This document shows positions 60,561-64,000 of a stretch of 64,000 nucleotides of DNA, in pieces. The position numbers were made by a program, and so were the translations under genes. Each line of letters begins with the position of its first letter. Position 1 is the first letter of the stretch. The DNA is from JANQTF01 sp036835375 (GTDB lineage: Bacteria > Bacteroidota > Bacteroidia > J057): NCBI GenBank assembly GCA_036835375.1, contig DAITMB010000012.1, positions 1-64,000 of the forward strand, in the 5' to 3' direction. The notes beneath the pieces are model-generated. The model had not been told where the DNA came from. It was given only the letters and a program-made list of their open reading frames with translations, and made no database searches.

Positions 60561-62264
60561 ATGAGTCCGATTCTCGAGTGCGTTCCTAATTTTTCTGAAG
60601 GTCGCGATCCGGCCATTATCCAGCAAATCACCGATTCCATTGCAGCGGTAGCGGGCGTCACCCTGCTGGACGTAGATCCAGGCAAATCGACCCATCGCAC
60701 GGTGGTCACCTTTGTGGGAGCACCAGAAGCGGTGATCGAGGGCGCTTATCAAGGCATCAAGAAAGCTTCGGAACTGATCGACATGCGCAAGCACACAGGC
60801 ACCCACCCGCGCATGGGCGCTACGGATGTGTGCCCGCTCATTCCGGTGTCGGGCATCAGTGTGGAAGAGGCGATCCAGTATGCAAACCAGCTGGCTCGGC
60901 GGGTAGGGGAGGAATTGGGCATTCCGGTGTATCTCTACGAACTTGCCGCCACGATGCCTTTGCGCCAAAATCTAGCGACGATCCGCGCTGGTGAGTACGA
61001 GGGCTTCGAGAAAAAAATCCTTCTCCCAGAATGGAAACCTGACTACGGACCCGCTCAATTTCATGCCAAGGCAGGCCAGACGGTCATTGGGGTGCGTGAT
61101 TTTCTGGTGGCCTACAACATCAACCTGAATACACAATCTGTGCGGAGGGCCAATTCTGTGGCGTTTGACATCCGCGAAAAAGGCCGCATCAGGACCGAAG
61201 ATGGATTGCCCACGGGCAAACCGCTCCTCGACGCTGAAGGCAGACCTCAACGCGAAGCAGGATCCTGCAAATCCGTCAAAGCCATTGGGTGGTATGTCGA
61301 GGAATATGGAATTGCGCAAGTCTCTGCCAATCTGACCAATCTCCGGGACACGCCCGTGCACTTGGCCTTTGAAGCCGCCCGAAAAAGTGCTACCGCGCGT
61401 GGGATGAGGGTCACGGGTTCAGAATTAGTGGGCCTGATTCCCAAGCAGGCATTGATTGATGCGGGACGGTACTACCTCGGCCAGCAAGGCGTGTCACAAG
61501 GCGTGTCAGAAGCGGAACTGATTCATGTAGCCATCAAAAGTCTTGGTCTGGATGAATTGGGGCCCTTTGACCCACAAAAAAAGGTGATCGAATACCGCCT
61601 CGAAAGCACCGGGAGCCGCAAGCTGGCTGGACTTACCCTGCGCGAGTTTACCAATCTCACAGCTTCTGACGCCCCTGCTCCTGGTGGTGGTTCGGTGTCA
61701 GCGCTGGTGGGTGCAGTCGGCGTGGCGCTGGGTGTCATGGTGGCGAACCTCAGTGCTGGGAAGCGCGGCTGGGAGGATCGATTGGGGTATTTCAGCGACT
61801 GGGGTGTGCAGGGCCAAGCCCTCAAGGACCAATTGCTGCGCTTCGTGGATGAAGACACGGCGGCCTTTGAGCGAGTCATGGCAGCGTTTCGACTGCCAAG
61901 AAAAACAGAAGAGGAAAAAGTCAATCGCCAGCAGGCCATACAATCGGCGACGCTCTACGCAGCAGAAGTGCCGCTCCTCATTGCCCAAACCACCAGCAAA
62001 GCCTATCCCTTGCTCTTGTCGATGGCAGAATCTGGCAACCCCCACAGCATCACTGATGCGGGTGTAGGGGCTTTGTGCGTTCACGCCGCGATTCGTGGTG
62101 CTGTGCTCAACGTCCGCATCAATCTCAAGAGCCTTCATGACCTCGAAAGGAAGCAGGCGCTGTCGTTGGCCTGTGAGCAATTGCTGGCGGCATCGGAGCA
62201 GGCTCATCAAGCAGTGCTTCAGAAAGTCGAAGGAATATTGCGGGGAGATGCGCTAGCGACGTAA
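60561..62264 (+). CDS. ftcD: Glutamate formimidoyltransferase-formimidoyltetrahydrofolate cyclodeaminase fusion
   Basis: A bifunctional enzyme of histidine breakdown: it moves the formimino group of formiminoglutamate to tetrahydrofolate and then releases ammonia. The 567-residue protein has the formimidoyltransferase part (about 1-330; LECVPNFSEGRDPAIIQQI, RKHTGTHPRMGATDVCPLIPVSG with the catalytic His region, and GVRDFLVAYNINLNT) and the cyclodeaminase part (about 350-560; LAGLTLREFTNLTASDAPAPGGGSVSALVGAVGVALGVMVANLSAG). The fused form is common in Bacteroidota. No hutH, hutU or hutI is adjacent. Confidence 0.96.
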   Translation: MSPILECVPNFSEGRDPAIIQQITDSIAAVAGVTLLDVDPGKSTHRTVVTFVGAPEAVIEGAYQGIKKASELIDMRKHTGTHPRMGATDVCPLIPVSGISVEEAIQYANQLARRVGEELGIPVYLYELAATMPLRQNLATIRAGEYEGFEKKILLPEWKPDYGPAQFHAKAGQTVIGVRDFLVAYNINLNTQSVRRANSVAFDIREKGRIRTEDGLPTGKPLLDAEGRPQREAGSCKSVKAIGWYVEEYGIAQVSANLTNLRDTPVHLAFEAARKSATARGMRVTGSELVGLIPKQALIDAGRYYLGQQGVSQGVSEAELIHVAIKSLGLDELGPFDPQKKVIEYRLESTGSRKLAGLTLREFTNLTASDAPAPGGGSVSALVGAVGVALGVMVANLSAGKRGWEDRLGYFSDWGVQGQALKDQLLRFVDEDTAAFERVMAAFRLPRKTEEEKVNRQQAIQSATLYAAEVPLLIAQTTSKAYPLLLSMAESGNPHSITDAGVGALCVHAAIRGAVLNVRINLKSLHDLERKQALSLACEQLLAASEQAHQAVLQKVEGILRGDALAT

Positions 62265-62397
62265 GGGAAGGTTCGCAGAAAAATAACCGAGGAGAAAAAG
62301 CAATCGGGAAGGATTCGCGAGCAGAAGCAACCTCCATCCTGGACTATTTTCTTGTAAAGTGATGGAAGGCTCGACCCTGAGATGCGTGGTTTCGCCC

Positions 62398-62442
62398 AAA
62401 AAAAATCCGGGGACTCAATCCCGCCATGCGGAAGAATCCCCG
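62398..62442 (-). terminator. Minus-oriented terminator without an annotated gene
   Basis: CGGGGA (62408-62413) pairs with TCCCCG (62437-62442) and an inner CCGC/GCGG stem adds to it; on the minus strand it is followed by eight T (complement of 62398-62405). The secA terminator lies at 62726-62755, further upstream in that direction, so this hairpin would end a transcript beginning between about 62450 and 62725. It could be a small RNA terminator or a poor plus-strand terminator for ftcD. Confidence 0.5.
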
Positions 62443-62725
62443 AATCCTTGCTCATTCTTTGCTTTCACCGTAACAAACATAAGTAGCCAGAGAGCGCGGA
62501 ATGGAGGTTTTTGCGCGAATGGTCTCTTTATTAGAATAAACGGTTGTTGAAGTTTCCAAACGGAAATATACTATGGAGGTCCTCCTCTACATCTCAGGAA
62601 TGGGCTATCGGGAGCAAATGAATACGTCGAGGGTGCAAGTCAGCAGGCTCAATCCCCAGGCGCGCGATGGTATTTTGGGAGATATCGCCGCAGGTGGCGA
62701 TAGCGACAATGAAGTAAAACAAAAG

Positions 62726-62755
62726 CATAGGGCCAGGGAATTCCCTGGCCCTATG
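62726..62755 (-). terminator. Terminator of secA: perfect 30-base palindrome
   Basis: A 15-base arm (CATAGGGCCAGGGAA) and its exact reverse complement lie back to back. On the minus strand the stem runs into CTTTTGTTTTAC. It begins 51 bases after the secA stop, so it should end the secA transcript. The region between it and ftcD (62265-62725) has no gene that I can see. Confidence 0.85.
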
Positions 62756-62806
62756 TAGTGACTGCGTTATTTGATTCCGGGGCAGGTGCTCCTGCTCGTT
62801 GAGGAA

Positions 62807-64000
62807 CTATCTTTTCCCCTTTTTGCGGTCCGCTGCACGGCGCTCCGTGCGGGAGAGCCTTCGACTAGGAGCAGAATCTCCGGTGGCAGTCAAAAAGCGG
62901 CGCTCATCCTCCATTTTCCGACGACGCTCTTCCTCCACTTGGGTGTGTTTTGCATTGAGCTTGGAGAAGTCATCGCGACGTGGCTCGACCTTTTGCTGAG
63001 GCTTGCTATCTTCTACATGCAAGTCTGCCTTAAACAGCACAGTGAGCACCTCGCGATTCACCTCGTTGAGCATCTGCTGGAAAAGGTTGAATGCTTCGAA
63101 TTTGTACACCAGAAGTGGATCTTTTTGTTCCACAACGGCATTTTGGACAGAGGTGCGAAGCTCATCCATGACGCGAAGGTGATTTTTCCACTTATCGTCG
63201 ATGAGGTTGAGGGCCGTCACCTTTTCTAGTTCATCCACGACCATTCGGCCCTTGCTCTCCAGCGCTTCCTCTACTGGCACGATGATGCGGAGCTGGCGGG
63301 AAGTCCCATCGGAGAAAGGAATGAGAATGCGCTCAATCTGCGGATTGTTTTGCTTGAGGCGATTGATCCCATTGGCAAGGGTTTCGGAAAGGCGGTCCGA
63401 CTTGCGTTGGTAGTATGCCTTTGCTACGTCAAAGAGGCGATCGGCTAGCTTTGATTCATCCAGATCATTGAGCTCCTTGTCGGTGATATTGGCATCAACG
63501 GAAAGGAAGCGCAGGGTATCCATACGCAGTGCTTCTTGATCGGTCATCTCGGCGTGCATGGCGATGAGCGAGGTGCAGAAGTCGTAGAGCATGTTGTCGA
63601 GGTCCACCTTGATGCGGTCTCCATAGAGCGCATTTCGGCGCCGACGGTAAATCACCTCGCGCTGAGAGTTCATCACATCGTCATACTCCAGCAGTCGCTT
63701 ACGCATGGCGAAGTTGTTTTCCTCGACCTTCTTTTGCGCATTGCCGATGGATTTGGTGATCATACTATGCTGAATCACCTCGCCTTCTTTCATGCCCAAG
63801 CGGTCCATGATTTTGGACATCCGCTCCGAGGCAAAGAGGCGCATGAGATCATCTTCGAGGGAAACGAAAAACTGCGATTTACCGGGATCACCCTGGCGAC
63901 CTGCCCGACCACGGAGCTGTCGGTCAATGCGACGAGATTCGTGCCTTTCGGTACCAATGATGGCAAGCCCTCCGGCCTCTTTGACGCCAGGTCCGAGCTT
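62807..64000 (-). CDS. secA: Preprotein translocase ATPase SecA, C-terminal part (runs off window)
   Basis: The last 397 residues of SecA, the motor for Sec-dependent export; the gene continues beyond the right edge. The visible part opens with KLGPGVKEAGGLAIIGTERHESRRIDRQLRGRAGRQGDPGKSQFFVSLEDDL (helicase motifs V and VI), then EYDDVMNSQREVIYRRRRNAL (helical scaffold), and the DDKWKNHLRVMDELRTSVQNAV region. The protein ends in a charged tail (SRTERRAADRKKGKR) with no CxCxSGKKYKxC zinc motif, which is usually found at the very end of SecA. The stop is at 62807-62809, with a terminator palindrome after it. Confidence 0.95.
   Translation of the reverse strand, partial: KLGPGVKEAGGLAIIGTERHESRRIDRQLRGRAGRQGDPGKSQFFVSLEDDLMRLFASERMSKIMDRLGMKEGEVIQHSMITKSIGNAQKKVEENNFAMRKRLLEYDDVMNSQREVIYRRRRNALYGDRIKVDLDNMLYDFCTSLIAMHAEMTDQEALRMDTLRFLSVDANITDKELNDLDESKLADRLFDVAKAYYQRKSDRLSETLANGINRLKQNNPQIERILIPFSDGTSRQLRIIVPVEEALESKGRMVVDELEKVTALNLIDDKWKNHLRVMDELRTSVQNAVVEQKDPLLVYKFEAFNLFQQMLNEVNREVLTVLFKADLHVEDSKPQQKVEPRRDDFSKLNAKHTQVEEERRRKMEDERRFLTATGDSAPSRRLSRTERRAADRKKGKR

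Noticed and set aside
62839..63000. Plus-strand frames within secA
   Set aside because: They are out-of-frame shadows of the secA coding sequence.
1..64000. Mobile elements, CRISPR arrays, prophage or toxin-antitoxin genes
   Set aside because: I looked for transposase, integrase, phage structural and Cas signatures, and for regular direct repeats, and saw none.

Overview
The window is a stretch of ordinary chromosome from a member of the Bacteroidota, probably a free-living aquatic one. The evidence is the gene families rather than any marker RNA (no rRNA or tRNA is present): an outer-membrane receptor of the carboxypeptidase-regulatory plus beta-barrel type next to a two-component system, lipoproteins with Bacteroidota-style lipoboxes, signal peptidase I with a long extra N-terminal membrane domain, a ribosomal protein S16 with an Ala/Glu/Pro/Val tail, an FG-GAP/ASPIC lipoprotein, and promoters of the Bacteroidota type (TTG, about 20 bases, TAnnTTTG). 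A proteorhodopsin cassette suggests a sunlit habitat. Genes are densely packed on both strands and most are chromosomal housekeeping or metabolic genes; no insertion sequence, prophage, CRISPR array or plasmid function was seen.

Layout. 1-8.3 kb: metK, a small secreted protein, an OmpR-type response regulator and histidine kinase followed by an outer-membrane receptor, trmB and an unknown gene. 8.9-14.3 kb: gyrA, a TPR protein, rpsP and rimM. 14.4-19.7 kb: a PPK2 polyphosphate kinase divergent from a light-driven proton pump (rhodopsin), followed by crtY (lycopene cyclase) and blh (beta-carotene cleavage to retinal), then ogt and an ArsR-family regulator with a cysteine tail. 19.7-23 kb: a 1.1-kb AT-rich non-coding stretch and a 726-residue helical-repeat protein with a C-terminal winged helix, which I do not recognise. 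23.3-31.6 kb: pccB, two M23 peptidases, lepB, pncA and an isolated nuoN.

31.7-36.8 kb: a TetR regulator with a PaaR-like operator, then paaA, an unknown gene ending in what looks like an effector-associated domain 11 (EAD11), paaB, a YbjQ-family gene, paaC and paaD (phenylacetyl-CoA epoxidation). 37.6-45.7 kb: an apparent operon of cytochrome oxidase subunit III, a DUF1080 protein and a beta-propeller/type-1-copper protein, divergent from an FG-GAP/ASPIC lipoprotein gene broken by one in-frame TAG. 45.9-56 kb: a SirB1-like protein, a lipoprotein-dipeptidase pair, MscS, an SDR/aldehyde dehydrogenase pair resembling tryptophan/2-aminomuconate catabolism, a short AraC protein, a thioesterase and a lipoprotein. 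56.3-64 kb: sucA, a prohibitin-like lipoprotein, fused ftcD and the 3' part of secA running off the window edge.

The best candidates for something under-described are (i) the rhodopsin, which has glycine at the carotenoid-antenna fenestration position and sits with its own retinal genes; (ii) the EAD11-like protein translationally coupled to paaB inside the epoxidase operon; (iii) the cox3-DUF1080-propeller/cupredoxin operon, which could couple sugar oxidation to a terminal oxidase; and (iv) the large helical-repeat/winged-helix protein behind its AT-rich leader. All functional calls are from sequence reading alone; no database search was run.
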